From Oscillospiraceae bacterium (lineage in GTDB: Bacteria > Bacillota > Clostridia > Oscillospirales > Oscillospiraceae), in the NCBI GenBank assembly GCA_022846095.1, contig AP025583.1, positions 3,187,279-3,251,278 on the forward strand: a DNA stretch of 64,000 nt, in the 5' to 3' direction. Under the pieces are notes generated by a model. It had not been told where the DNA came from, did no database searches, and saw only the letters and a list, made by a program, of their open reading frames with translations. A program made the position numbers and the translations under genes. Positions 26,371 to 33,378 of the stretch are shown in pieces (positions within the stretch are counted from its first letter, which is position 1; each line of letters begins with the position of its first letter).

Positions 26371-27155
26371 TCGCTATGTGTCAAATTCGGCGTAAGGTTT
26401 CGGCCCGTACAGGAGCGGCACTGCTTCTGGCCCTTTTCTACTTTCTCTTGTGCTGTGTGGTCGGTGGCATTACCGTCACGGCAGCCTCGACCAACGCAGT
26501 TAGAATGTCGCGGGCAAAACTTGACCAGCAGACTTATCTTGCGGTCCGTTCGGCAGCACGCACATTAATTGCCGATTTGGAGACTACATCGCTGCAGGGC
26601 ACGTTCCAGGTGCGCAGCAACAGAATCAATTGGCACGGCGGCGTAGTCGGAAACGAATTCCACACCTGCTTCCCCTATAGCCAGCTAAACGGCGTCTTTG
26701 TAAACGGAAGGCTTGCTGATTTGTTGCCGGAGGAGGATTTAAAAAATCTCTATCTCAGCACCGTGGAATACGCTTCCGGCGGCACGAGCTCCTATGTTCG
26801 TCAAAAAGTCTCCAGCAGCGACTCCGACTGGGACGGATCTCCCATGGCCTTTACTTATAGAACGCCAATATCTGTTTCCTTTGAGATGGAAGTCAACGGC
26901 TACCCCTCTATCCCACCAGTCTTGGTAACGCTCACCTTCGGAACGGCGAGCGGAAAGCAGATGGAGGCCGAACTTACGCTGAAAAGCCGGGACGGCAGCT
27001 ATCAAATGGTTTTCCGCTCCCGTGTAAGCCGCTTCCGCAGCCCGCGTACCGATCCGGAGCGAATTATGTCCAGTGAAATGGATCGCACCTGGTTCCAGCA
27101 GAATACTACCGTAACGGACACGTTCACCTGGACAAATTGGGAGGCGGTGGAATGA
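26367..27155 (+). CDS. PilX-like minor pilus protein
   Basis: The ATG at 26367 overlaps the preceding TGA (ATGA), so this start is chosen over an upstream in-frame ATG inside the previous gene; it gives 262 residues. A basic N-terminus and A-R-T-G-A-A-L-L-L-A-L-F-Y-F helix resemble PilX-type N-terminal segments, with Gly before the hydrophobic core but no Glu at +5. The exported remainder is beta-rich and unrecognised. Position among minor pilins supports a role in pilus initiation or tip complex. Confidence 0.7.
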   Translation: MIAMCQIRRKVSARTGAALLLALFYFLLCCVVGGITVTAASTNAVRMSRAKLDQQTYLAVRSAARTLIADLETTSLQGTFQVRSNRINWHGGVVGNEFHTCFPYSQLNGVFVNGRLADLLPEEDLKNLYLSTVEYASGGTSSYVRQKVSSSDSDWDGSPMAFTYRTPISVSFEMEVNGYPSIPPVLVTLTFGTASGKQMEAELTLKSRDGSYQMVFRSRVSRFRSPRTDPERIMSSEMDRTWFQQNTTVTDTFTWTNWEAVE

Positions 27156-27156
27156 T

Positions 27157-27501
27157 ATGCGAAGCTTGAAAAAAAGGAAGTGGAGCCAGCGCTTACGGGA
27201 TCAGTGCGGGGCAACGATACTGGAAATCCTCTGCGCCCTATTGCTGGTGGCGATGACCTCGCTTCTTTTCTCGAAGCTGATTGGAACGGCAAACACAATC
27301 AATATTGCCGCCGATAAAGTAACACGGGAATTGGAGCAGGAGCTCACCATTACTGAAAGCAGCACTGCCTCCGGGTCCCACGGCGTGCCGGGCCGCATTC
27401 GGGTAACTGCCTCTGGGCCTGGGGCGCCTTACCGGGAAATCAACGTGTATTTGTACACCTCCGGCCCGGATTCACTTATTGCCTATGAAATCAGGCCATG
27501 A
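27157..27501 (+). CDS. minor pilin-like protein
   Basis: This 114-residue protein has a long basic leader (18 residues) ending in Q-C-G, then A-T-I-L-E-I-L. The cleavage site would therefore be Gly18/Ala19 with Glu at +5, an acceptable variant of the usual Phe +1. The hydrophobic helix is followed by a short exported domain. It starts one base after the preceding stop. Such small minor pilins usually help start pilus assembly. Confidence 0.75.
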   Translation: MRSLKKRKWSQRLRDQCGATILEILCALLLVAMTSLLFSKLIGTANTINIAADKVTRELEQELTITESSTASGSHGVPGRIRVTASGPGAPYREINVYLYTSGPDSLIAYEIRP

Positions 27502-27517
27502 TGGAGGCGATTGAACC

Positions 27518-28009
27518 GTGAGAATAATGAAGCTAAAAGACCGGGGCGGTTTTACACTGATTGAGGCACTGATTTCCGTTGCACTTCTCGGTATTTTTAC
27601 AATGGGTATTGGCGTCGGTGTTTCTGCCGCAGCCCAGACAATGGGGAGCTCCGTAACTGTCTCGGAGGCCGGGCTGCTGTCAGATACCCTGGTGAAAGCG
27701 ATCCGGGGAGAATTGCGATATGCCCGGGATATTGTATCCGGCGGCGGTACTGCCGTTTATACCAGCCAGCGCTACGGGACTACAGCGACGATAGTGGACA
27801 ACCCCAATACGGAAGGCAATGCAAGAATATATGTGGCGTCCGACGCCGGCTACTTTGACCTCTTGAGCGAAGGCGCTTATACCAATCTACAGGCGAATGT
27901 CTCTGTCACATACAACGAAGCCCAATCGACCTTTGAGGTAGAGCTCCGGATTATTCTGCCCGGCGGGCAGATTAGAACTACAAATTTCAAGGTCTACACT
28001 CTGCTTTAG
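27518..28009 (+). CDS. minor pilin (pseudopilin-like)
   Basis: This 163-residue protein has the leader M-R-I-M-K-L-K-D-R-G-G and cleavage at Gly11/Phe12, followed by F-T-L-I-E-A-L-I-S with Glu +5. The GTG start lies 11 bases after a GGAGG site; an ATG nine bases later is the alternative. The exported part is a small beta-rich domain without cysteines. It closes the four-gene minor pilin set. Confidence 0.85.
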   Translation: MRIMKLKDRGGFTLIEALISVALLGIFTMGIGVGVSAAAQTMGSSVTVSEAGLLSDTLVKAIRGELRYARDIVSGGGTAVYTSQRYGTTATIVDNPNTEGNARIYVASDAGYFDLLSEGAYTNLQANVSVTYNEAQSTFEVELRIILPGGQIRTTNFKVYTLL

Positions 28010-28048
28010 CAGTCAATCCAAGCTTATAAGTTGAAAGGAGCGGAAAAA

Positions 28049-29014
28049 ATGAAAGCTGTTGAAATGCAATTACGTACCGTTGCTATGGGTGGTTATGCAA
28101 AGGAAGACGTCCAAAGGTACATCGAAAATATGGAGCGTGACTATCAGGAGCGCAGGGAGAGCATGGAAAAGATACTCGCTGCGGCCCAGCGGGCCAGAAG
28201 CGAGGCTGAGATGAAACTTTCAAGCCATCAGTTCTCTCAAACGCAGAACAGCGATGAGGTTCAGGCGCTTCGGGCACGCGCATCGGAGCTCGAGGCTAAA
28301 GTGAACGAGCTCCAGGTACAGTTGGTGGCAAAGGATACAGAGCTGCGCGCCGCCCTAAGTGAATTGGAGCAGGCGCTGGCCACCGGAGATGGTTCCGCCG
28401 CAGCGGCCGAGTTGGCTTCAGCACGCCTGGAGATTGCTGCACTCAAAGATAAAATTACACGGCTGCAGGAGGAGCAGGGCTCCTCCGAGGAACTGGAGCT
28501 GCTGAGGAACAAGCTGAGTGAACAGGAGATGATCCTGCCCGTCCTCAATCAAGAGAATCTGGCACTGAAGGCCAAGGTGGCTATGCTGGAGAGCGCAGGC
28601 ATGGAAAAGCTGGAATCGCTTCAGCATGAGCTGGACGCCGCGCGGACCACGATCAGCCAATATGAGGCCGCCGGACTTAATCTTCAGCAGGCGGAGGCCC
28701 AGTCCCGCACGCTGGAAGAAGCGGCTCAGCGCCGCGTGAAGGAGCTCCTGAGCGATGCCGAAGCAGATGCGGCAAGGCTGCGCGCTGAAGCCGACACCTG
28801 GCTCCTGGGTGTACAGCGCAACTATGAGCACGTAAAGCAGGGCACACTGGAGAGCGTCCAGCGAGCAGCGGATGAAATCAGCCGCCTTCAGGGACTGCTG
28901 TGTCAGTTGGAGGAGGGAAAAGACAAACAAATGCCGGATTTTAACCAGGCCCATGCCGCATCGCCGAAGATTGTGCAAATGGGCAATTATGAGAAGCAGC
29001 GGGGTGTGCAGTAA
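28049..29014 (+). CDS. DivIVA-like coiled-coil protein at end of pilus operon
   Basis: ATG 28049 is chosen because AAAGGAG (28034-28040) precedes it; the upstream TTG overlaps that site. This gives 321 residues. The N-terminus (L-R-T-V-A-M-G-G-Y-A-K-E-D-V-Q-R-Y-I) matches the DivIVA membrane-binding pattern. The rest is almost entirely coiled coil with a short Gln/Asn-containing tail. DivIVA proteins mark poles or septa, so it may localise the pilus machine. A shorter DivIVA-like protein lies upstream of pilB at 14079, so the operon is bracketed by two such proteins. Confidence 0.75.
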   Translation: MKAVEMQLRTVAMGGYAKEDVQRYIENMERDYQERRESMEKILAAAQRARSEAEMKLSSHQFSQTQNSDEVQALRARASELEAKVNELQVQLVAKDTELRAALSELEQALATGDGSAAAAELASARLEIAALKDKITRLQEEQGSSEELELLRNKLSEQEMILPVLNQENLALKAKVAMLESAGMEKLESLQHELDAARTTISQYEAAGLNLQQAEAQSRTLEEAAQRRVKELLSDAEADAARLRAEADTWLLGVQRNYEHVKQGTLESVQRAADEISRLQGLLCQLEEGKDKQMPDFNQAHAASPKIVQMGNYEKQRGVQ

Positions 29015-29073
29015 TAGCCCAACAGCCTGCGTAAGCTGTCCGATGCAGAACAAACTTGAAGAGGGTGTTGCTG

Positions 29074-29940
29074 ATGCAAAAAGTGGGCATTTTGACCGAT
29101 TCTGCTTGCGATTTGCCGCCGGAACTTCAACGGCGTTATCAAATTGATATTTTAAATTTCCATATCAGAATAAACGGTAAAGATTACGAAGAACGTAAAG
29201 ACTTTATGCCCAAGCAGTTTTATTCCATGTTGGCGAAGGTACAGTCCACCCCTACCACGGAAATTATATCGGCCGGGGAATACCTGTCCGCCTACCAGCG
29301 CTATTCCGAAGCGGACTATACGGACTTACTTATTGTAACTATCGCCTCAAATGTTTCACAGACGAATAATAACGCGCATCTCGCCCTCACCCGCTTCTAT
29401 GCGCAATATCCTGAGAGCACCTTGAGACTTCACATCATCGACAGCAAGCTATTCTCCATGGGATACGGCTACCCCCTCTGTATTGCCGCGGCGATGCTCC
29501 AGCAGGGAATAGATGTAAATGCAGTGATTAGCTATCTGGAGGACTGTTTTTCGCGAATCGAATTAGTATTTGCCGCCTATACCTGCAAATACTTAAAGAT
29601 GTCAGGCCGCACCAAAGGCTTTGCGGCCTTTATAGGAGATCTTTTCCGCCTCCGGCCTATGATGTCTTACATTGATGGCATTTCAAACGCCGAGGCCAGC
29701 ATCCAGGGTAACAAAGGGGTCATTCCCGCCATGTGCGAATACGCCGGAAGACGCATTGACCGCAGCCAGCCCTACCTGGTGGGCACAACAATGGATTCTC
29801 ATAGTAAGCTCCTTATTGACGAGTGTACACGCACCTTTGGATACGCCCCCCAGATGGTCTTTGACATTGGCTGTTCCCTGGCAACACACCTCGGACCTGA
29901 AGGGGATGCTATTGTCTTTTTTGGAGACAAAAGAAACTAA
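29074..29940 (+). CDS. DegV family fatty-acid-binding protein
   Basis: This is a 288-residue protein from ATG 29074 (GAGGG 9 bases upstream); a TTG at 29056 is less likely. The DegV signature G-I-L-T-D-S-A-C-D-L-P opens the protein. Further family segments are V-Q-S-T-P-T-T-E, the T-I-A-S-N-V-S-Q-T-N motif and I-D-S-K-L-F-S-M-G. Family members bind a fatty acid between two domains and present it to fatty-acid kinase (FakA). No kinase is in the window. This gene is more A+T-rich than the pilus operon before it. Confidence 0.88.
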   Translation: MQKVGILTDSACDLPPELQRRYQIDILNFHIRINGKDYEERKDFMPKQFYSMLAKVQSTPTTEIISAGEYLSAYQRYSEADYTDLLIVTIASNVSQTNNNAHLALTRFYAQYPESTLRLHIIDSKLFSMGYGYPLCIAAAMLQQGIDVNAVISYLEDCFSRIELVFAAYTCKYLKMSGRTKGFAAFIGDLFRLRPMMSYIDGISNAEASIQGNKGVIPAMCEYAGRRIDRSQPYLVGTTMDSHSKLLIDECTRTFGYAPQMVFDIGCSLATHLGPEGDAIVFFGDKRN

Positions 29941-30002
29941 CAGGCGTTCCTCCCCCTCCTGGCTTACCATGGATGCACACTCCTGCTATGAAAGGAGGCC
30001 AT

Positions 30003-30329
30003 ATGGTTAAAAAAAATCATTATCCAAGCCTTATTCTTCTAATCGTTTTCACATACATCTGCAATTTATTCGACCTTTGGTATACCTCTTTTGTACTTAA
30101 ATACGTAAGCAATGCAAGTGAAGGAAATCCATTTATAGAGTTTCTCTTTCGGTACCCGGCATTACTTATCTTATATAAGTTTGCCGTGATTCCCGTGGCA
30201 CTCGGTTATCTTTATTACAGCAGGAAAAAACCAATTGCCGTGTTTGGCCTGTTCCTGTGTGCCGTTTGCTTTGGTGGAGTTGTATTCTATCAGATTATGA
30301 TGATTCCACATTGGAAAATAGGATCTTAA
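30003..30329 (+). CDS. small membrane protein, DUF5658-like
   Basis: AAAGGAGG ends 5 bases before ATG 30003, giving 108 residues with three or four hydrophobic helices. The pattern 'N-L-F-D-L-W-Y-T ... E-G-N-P-F-I' between helices one and two resembles DUF5658-type small membrane proteins (D-x-x-x-T ... E-x-N-P). The function of that family is not established. It lies between DegV and the EAL-domain gene in the A+T-richer stretch. Confidence 0.65.
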   Translation: MVKKNHYPSLILLIVFTYICNLFDLWYTSFVLKYVSNASEGNPFIEFLFRYPALLILYKFAVIPVALGYLYYSRKKPIAVFGLFLCAVCFGGVVFYQIMMIPHWKIGS

Positions 30330-30493
30330 TTGTGGTACTCGGCTAAGAAGAATGTACTTTTCCGCTCTGCCCGAAAGCCTAAAAAGTTAACGGTTTCATT
30401 AACCGACAATATGGCGATCGCAGTTTCTCTGGAAAAAAGCCGCAGCAATTGTATCGGTGCAGGTTGAGTACGCCTGCGGATTGGAGCATATGA

Positions 30494-31282
30494 ATGACAC
30501 TTATTTTTCAGGAGTGGATGCTGGACGGTTTAGAACGGCAAGGAACAGAGTACTTTTACCAGCCTATTTATGAGGTATCAACTGGTCAAATTACCAAAGC
30601 AGAGATTCTGCTGCGGGTACAGGACGGGGACGGGGGCTACCTTGACACGGAATCTATTGTAGCCGAAGCTGAAACCCTTGGCTTTATCCATCAGCTGGAC
30701 AAGGCGGCTTTCCTGCATGCCTGTCTAGTGCAAGCGGAGTTCTACGGCCATGGCATCACTGAATTAGCTGTTAACCTCTCTCCCGCAGCCAGCCATGATC
30801 CTCATCTGCTTTCGGAAGCAAAGCGCATTTTGTTTGAAACCCAAGCAAATCCTGCGCGGCTGTGCATAGAACTCACGGAACTGTCCAATGTGGCCGACAT
30901 GGAGTCTTTCTATGCTTCTGTGCGTAATCTTTATAGCCTGGGGATAAAAATTGCAATTGATGACTTTGGCGTTGGTTATTCCGGTATAGGCCGGATGCTT
31001 AATATCCCCTTCCACAGCATCAAGCTGGATAAGAGCTTGGTATGGAGTTTAGACGGTAAACCTCTGGCCTCCTCACTGCTGGAGGAGATAATCCATTTTG
31101 CCCAACGTAATCAGCTCTCCGTCGTAGCTGAGGGCGTTGAGACAGAGGGACAAGCCCAAATTCTCACTTCACTGGGCTGTCAATATCTTCAGGGCTACCT
31201 CTATGGCAGGCCTATGGACAAGGAAAGCTTTTTTGAGCATTTGAGACTTTATCGTACCCAGAATAAAGTTAGGCAGCTATAA
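30494..31282 (+). CDS. EAL-domain cyclic di-GMP phosphodiesterase
   Basis: This 262-residue protein is a lone EAL domain with no attached sensor. The signature motif reads E-I-L-L-R (Ala replaced by Ile), but the metal and catalytic residues look complete: N in A-V-N-L-S, E in I-E-L-T-E, D-D in I-D-D-F-G-V-G-Y, K in K-L-D-K-S, E in A-E-G-V-E-T and Q in L-Q-G-Y. It is therefore probably active, hydrolysing cyclic di-GMP to pGpG. Closeness to a pilus operon whose PilB has an MshEN domain suggests control of pilus output by cyclic di-GMP. No riboswitch is recognised in the 164 bases upstream. Confidence 0.88.
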   Translation: MTLIFQEWMLDGLERQGTEYFYQPIYEVSTGQITKAEILLRVQDGDGGYLDTESIVAEAETLGFIHQLDKAAFLHACLVQAEFYGHGITELAVNLSPAASHDPHLLSEAKRILFETQANPARLCIELTELSNVADMESFYASVRNLYSLGIKIAIDDFGVGYSGIGRMLNIPFHSIKLDKSLVWSLDGKPLASSLLEEIIHFAQRNQLSVVAEGVETEGQAQILTSLGCQYLQGYLYGRPMDKESFFEHLRLYRTQNKVRQL

Positions 31283-31354
31283 GGTGTTTCAGTAATTGTG
31301 AGATAACAAGCGTCTTACAGTGTCCTTTCGTGCATAAGACTGCAAATTAATTAT

Positions 31355-31924
31355 ATGAGATGTGTGGAAATGAAAAATAACATACACGAACTGCTTATTG
31401 CTGAATCAGATATAGCCGAGGGTGAGAACGAAAACCTTCATCCGACGGACATAGGTACCTTCCCGTCTTCCATATTAGTCTATGTAGACCGCGTAGAAAA
31501 CGGAGTGTTCTGCGGGGTTTTCCAAAATGTCTTTGAGCGGAAGAATATGGTGTTTTGCGGTCTTGATGAGTTATTATTAAAAATTAACACCTATATGGAT
31601 AAAATTAAGTGCCCTCAGGCATTCATGCGCCAGAGAAGCTGGAACGTGTACAAGGCCCCCCAAACGCCTGACTTTAATAAGTTGCGGGAGTGGACCAAGC
31701 CCGTGGAACACAAGCGCGGATTGCCAGATCCAAGCGTTATAAATGCCCGCAGGGGCCGCATTGCCTCTTTCTGTATCAGCGTCCTGACGCGCCAAGGCGC
31801 CAGCTGGCAAGGAAGGATTATTTGGATCCCTGTATGGGGTCGTTCTCAGACAATCTACTTTCGCAGTGCCCTGGAGTTGCTGGGGCTGATGTATGAGGCC
31901 CTATGCTTCAAGGAAAGTTGTTAG
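31355..31924 (+). CDS. conserved hypothetical protein
   Basis: This 189-residue soluble protein has a central 'F-P-S-S-I-L-V-Y-V-D-R-V-E-N-G' segment. The C-terminal 'F-C-I-S-V-L-T-R-Q-G-A-S-W-Q-G-R-I-I-W ... F-R-S-A-L-E-L' resembles a short domain common in clostridial proteins of unknown role. No signal peptide or membrane helix is seen. An ATG 15 bases later is an alternative start; neither has a good ribosome-binding site. The codon use is A+T-richer than the window average. Confidence 0.6.
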   Translation: MRCVEMKNNIHELLIAESDIAEGENENLHPTDIGTFPSSILVYVDRVENGVFCGVFQNVFERKNMVFCGLDELLLKINTYMDKIKCPQAFMRQRSWNVYKAPQTPDFNKLREWTKPVEHKRGLPDPSVINARRGRIASFCISVLTRQGASWQGRIIWIPVWGRSQTIYFRSALELLGLMYEALCFKESC

Positions 31925-32007
31925 CCGGAAGTACGGGTTGTACTGCTAAAGGCTTGTATTAAGTATACTGCCCCGCAAAATCTATAAAAAACTTTTTGGA
32001 GGTAAGG

Positions 32008-32283
32008 ATGAACAAGAAGGAATTGGTTTCCGCAATGGCGGAGAAATCCGGCCTGACTAAGGCTGACAATGAAACAGCGCTCAACGCCGCAATGGCAGTA
32101 ATTGAGGCGGCGCTGGCCGCTGGTGAAAAAGTTCAGCTGGTCGGTTTCGGCGCTTTCGAGATTAAGAGCCGGCCTGAGCGGATTGGCCACAACCCCAAGA
32201 CCAATGAGAAAATGATTGTCCCTGCCAGAAAGGCACCCGTGTTCAAGCCCGGCAAGGCCCTTAGAGCGGTCATAGCGGGCTGA
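32008..32283 (+). CDS. hup: HU family DNA-binding protein
   Basis: This 91-residue histone-like protein has the HU/IHF signature G-F-G-A-F-E-I-K-S-R-P-E-R-I-G-H-N-P and the DNA-clasping arm up to V-P-A-R-K-A-P-V-F-K-P-G-K-A-L. GGAGG lies 5 bases before ATG 32008. It acts as a homodimer that bends DNA and shapes the nucleoid. A bidirectional terminator follows about 190 bases downstream. Confidence 0.95.
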   Translation: MNKKELVSAMAEKSGLTKADNETALNAAMAVIEAALAAGEKVQLVGFGAFEIKSRPERIGHNPKTNEKMIVPARKAPVFKPGKALRAVIAG

Positions 32284-32326
32284 TAAAGGAAAGAGCGCCC
32301 CAATAGGTTTTTCTTCGATTCTTGGT

Positions 32327-32470
32327 GTGTGTGTTAAAACCTCAGTGGTTTACGGGTGGCGAAACGATACGGAACGCGAGGCTAAGAGACGCATTGAGAC
32401 ACGACAAGGTGAACTCAAAATGCTTTCTCCTCTGGACGTGTGGCTTCAAGATCCACCACCGGTACCATAA
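32327..32470 (+). other. possible short reading frame or coding remnant after HU
   Basis: A 47-residue frame from GTG 32327 contains a charged stretch (Y-G-W-R-N-D-T-E-R-E-A-K-R-R-I-E-T-R-Q-G) and ends at the terminator stem. It has no ribosome-binding site and other frames are equally open. It is recorded as the content of the HU-to-terminator gap rather than as a gene. Confidence 0.2.
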
Positions 32471-32501
32471 AAAGTCCGAACGCAATGCGTTCGGACTTTT
32501 T
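32469..32501. terminator. bidirectional intrinsic terminator
   Basis: AAAAAGTCCGAACGCA (32469-32484) and its exact complement (32486-32501) form a 16-bp stem flanked by A and T runs on both strands. It can end the HU transcript on the + strand and the HD-domain transcript on the - strand. Confidence 0.9.
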
Positions 32502-32517
32502 CTTTTTCTTAAGTTCA

Positions 32518-32556
32518 GAAGTGGGAGAGGACAGGCGTCCCCTCCCACTTCTTTTC
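32518..32556. terminator. second hairpin in the convergent gap
   Basis: A 14-base arm (32518-32531) pairs with 32538-32551 with one A-C mismatch around AGGC. A pyrimidine-rich CTTTTCCC run follows on the + strand. It is probably an auxiliary terminator backing the one at 32469. Confidence 0.55.
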
Positions 32557-32559
32557 CCT

Positions 32560-33171
32560 TCAGCGTCCGCATTTTTGCAGAAATACCTGGATATTGGCCG
32601 TCTCCTCCGCGGGGTCCGCGCCCAGCCGCCCCAGCCTGTCGCACAGGCCCAGCAGGGCCACCTCCTCCACGTCGGCCCCGGCCTTCATCCCCGCCAAATC
32701 CGCAAAGGGCAGGCCCTTGACCACAAAGAGGATCTGCATGTGATACCGGACCAGTGCGCACACCCGGTCGATCAGGCCGCTGTCCGCCATAAACCCGGAC
32801 AGGAACCGCCGGGCCAGCGCCGCCCCCACCTTTTCGTGTCCATAGGAGGTGATCTTCCCCCGCCGGACACGCGTGGTGTCCGGCTTGCCCACATCGTGGA
32901 GCAGGGCGGCCCACATCAGGGCCTGGGGACACTTGCTCTCCGTCCTGCGCTTCGCCGCCTCGTCCACCACCAGCAGGGTGTGGTTCCACACGCTCCCCTC
33001 CGGATGGTGGACGGGCGACTGCTGGGTGGACTTCATACGCCGCAGCGGCGCAAAGGCCGGGGGCAGAGGATGTGCGAACAGCCGCTCCAAAGCCGCCCCA
33101 GGCTGCGGCTCCCGCTGCAAAATGTGCTCCAGCTCCCGGAACGCCGTTTGGCCCGCGTCCGGGCCTGTCAT
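32560..33171 (-). CDS. HD-domain phosphohydrolase
   Basis: This 203-residue protein has an HD domain: H-P-E-G-S-V-W-N-H-T-L, the metal-binding doublet in L-L-H-D-V-G-K-P, then G-H-E-K-V-G-A and V-R-Y-H. The arrangement resembles the HD domain of CCA-adding tRNA nucleotidyltransferases but without the polymerase part, so it may be a nucleotide or RNA phosphohydrolase. Its ATG overlaps the stop of the 50-residue gene upstream (TGA/ATG), so the two are co-translated. Confidence 0.8.
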   Translation of the reverse strand: MTGPDAGQTAFRELEHILQREPQPGAALERLFAHPLPPAFAPLRRMKSTQQSPVHHPEGSVWNHTLLVVDEAAKRRTESKCPQALMWAALLHDVGKPDTTRVRRGKITSYGHEKVGAALARRFLSGFMADSGLIDRVCALVRYHMQILFVVKGLPFADLAGMKAGADVEEVALLGLCDRLGRLGADPAEETANIQVFLQKCGR

Positions 33172-33320
33172 CGGTTCGTATTGGGCCCCAGGGCCACCTT
33201 CTTCGACGCGTGGGGCAGCTCGCCGTTAAACGCCGGATCGCCGCTGGGCGTCTCCGCCCCGGTCTTTTCCTGCCGGAGCTGCGCGTTGGCGTTCTTACCC
33301 GTCTTTTTTCCCTTGGTCAT
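33168..33320 (-). CDS. 50-residue basic hydrophilic protein
   Basis: A small frame on the - strand starts at ATG 33320 with GGAGG 6 bases upstream and overlaps the start of the HD-domain gene. The product is rich in Lys, Asn, Gln and Gly (begins M-T-K-G-K-K-T-G-K-N-A-N) with no hydrophobic segment. The composition recalls small acid-soluble spore or nucleic-acid-binding proteins, but no family is recognised. The good ribosome-binding site and overlapping stop/start support its being a gene. Confidence 0.6.
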   Translation of the reverse strand: MTKGKKTGKNANAQLRQEKTGAETPSGDPAFNGELPHASKKVALGPNTNR

Positions 33321-33378
33321 TTTCTTCACCTCCCTATTTAGTATGCCGCGGAATTACGGCCAGGCCCGTTTTTCCGCC

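Noticed and set aside
30380-30415. Sigma-28-like promoter (TAAA ... CCGACAAT)
   Set aside because: The spacing between the two boxes is about 19 bases, too long for the known consensus, and the -10 box has mismatches.
30330-30493. Cyclic di-GMP riboswitch upstream of the EAL gene
   Set aside because: The fragment GAAAGCC recalls part of the GEMM motif, but the conserved 5' half and paired stems are missing.
31938-31969. HU promoter TTGTAC ... TATACT
   Set aside because: The hexamers are 20 bases apart, outside the functional range; only the -10-like box is credible.
32322-32720. A 132-codon + strand frame after HU
   Set aside because: It runs through two terminator hairpins and then antisense to the HD-domain gene, and it has no ribosome-binding site.
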